In this document: positions 63,707 to 64,000 of the stretch, piece after piece
How positions within the stretch are numbered: the first letter of the stretch is position 1
How the letters are laid out: each line of letters begins with the position of its first letter
Source: Shewanella aestuarii
GTDB taxonomy: Bacteria > Pseudomonadota > Gammaproteobacteria > Enterobacterales > Shewanellaceae
DNA length: 64,000 nt
Reading direction: 5' to 3'
Assembly: GCF_014647215.1 (NCBI RefSeq)
Contig: NZ_BMOT01000010.1
Location: 94,417 to 158,416 of the forward strand
Position numbers and translations under genes: made by a program
The notes under the pieces: generated by a model
Told to the model about the DNA's origin: nothing
The model's input: the letters and a program-made list of their open reading frames with translations, nothing else
Databases searched by the model: none

Positions 63707-63719
63707 CGCTCTTTAACAA
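63707..63719 (+). promoter_or_regulatory. rrn boxA antitermination site
   Basis: CGCTCTTTAACAA differs from the E. coli boxA TGCTCTTTAACAA only at the first base. It binds NusB/NusE to set up antitermination of the rRNA transcript. A hairpin (ATTGC...GCAAT, near 63768-63795) and part of the pre-16S processing stem follow. Confidence 0.9.
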
Positions 63720-63942
63720 TTTATCAAGTAATCTGTGTGTACATTCACAGGTATTGAGTTATTCGAAATTGCTTCTTCTTAGGAAGAGCAATCAAAAAAT
63801 TTAAACTCAATGCAACGATGAATGTTCATAGAAATATGAAACTACAGCAATGTAGTTGATAACTCGTTAGCTCTTATGAGCGAAGCGAATTATAACAGTA
63901 GAATTCATTGAGTCGTTCGACGTAGTCGAATAGAAAAAACTT

Positions 63943-64000
63943 TAATTGAAGAGTTTGATCATGGCTCAGATTGAACGCTGGCGGCAGGCCTAACACATGC
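63943..64000 (+). rRNA. rrs: 16S ribosomal RNA, 5' end only
   Basis: AATTGAAGAGTTTGATC at 63944-63960, then ATGGCTCAG and GAACGCTGGCGGCAGGC, the universal start of bacterial 16S rRNA. Only 58 nt lie inside the window. By alignment to E. coli the mature 5' end is near 63943. Confidence 0.98.

Overview
The window is an A+T-rich gammaproteobacterial chromosome segment that reads as Shewanella. The evidence is the order tig-clpP-clpX-lon-hupB-ppiD, the psp/sap/fabV block, a DUF3083-type protein, paired outer-membrane c-type cytochrome lipoproteins, and an rrn operon behind gmhB. There is no IS element, prophage or CRISPR array, and coding density is high. Both ends are cut: the left end lies inside tig and the right end 58 nt into a 16S rRNA gene.

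Layout. 1-8.2 kb is protein quality control: trigger factor, ClpP, ClpX, Lon with a clear sigma-32 promoter, HU-beta and PpiD. A terminator-bounded stretch at 6.09-6.20 kb may encode a small RNA. 8.2-15.9 kb holds an AraC/GyrI-type regulator, then on the minus strand fabV and sapABCDF; SapD has Arg in place of the Walker A Lys. 16-21.3 kb is the phage-shock envelope-stress module: pspF divergent from pspABC-ycjX-ycjF, with a sigma-54 promoter and an IHF-like site. 21.3-27.7 kb has a ComEA-like DNA-binding protein with a structured leader, a possible 56-aa ORF, yciK, a VolA-like lipase lipoprotein, sohB and an AraC regulator. 27.8-31.8 kb holds two related surface lipoproteins: a beta-helix/dihaem cytochrome fusion and a stand-alone dihaem paralogue. 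This is the least understood and most interesting locus here.

32-50.3 kb carries a DUF3083-type gene, tesA divergent from ybbA-ybbP, recR, htpG (second sigma-32 promoter), cnoX-like, adk, gsk, nadE, a WD40-like lipoprotein, an unrecognised gene, an alpha/beta hydrolase and a membrane GGDEF protein. 50.3-55.3 kb is an acetate-type symporter system: DUF4212 small subunit, SSS-family large subunit, a cNMP/CBS/DUF294 protein and a DEDDh exonuclease. Its upstream region holds two inverted copies of a 12-bp motif. 55.4-56.5 kb is a stand-alone FabH-like synthase.

56.7-62.7 kb is a complete trans-4-hydroxy-L-proline degradation set: GntR regulator, 2-oxoglutarate semialdehyde dehydrogenase, 4-hydroxyproline 2-epimerase, DapA-family deaminase, and a divergent FAD-dependent D-hydroxyproline dehydrogenase. 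The divergent region contains a perfect 36-bp palindrome whose centre matches the FadR/GntR operator pattern. gmhB and an rrn leader (two promoters, boxA) lead into 16S rRNA at the right edge.

All family assignments come from reading the translated sequences and from memory of related proteins. No database search was run.
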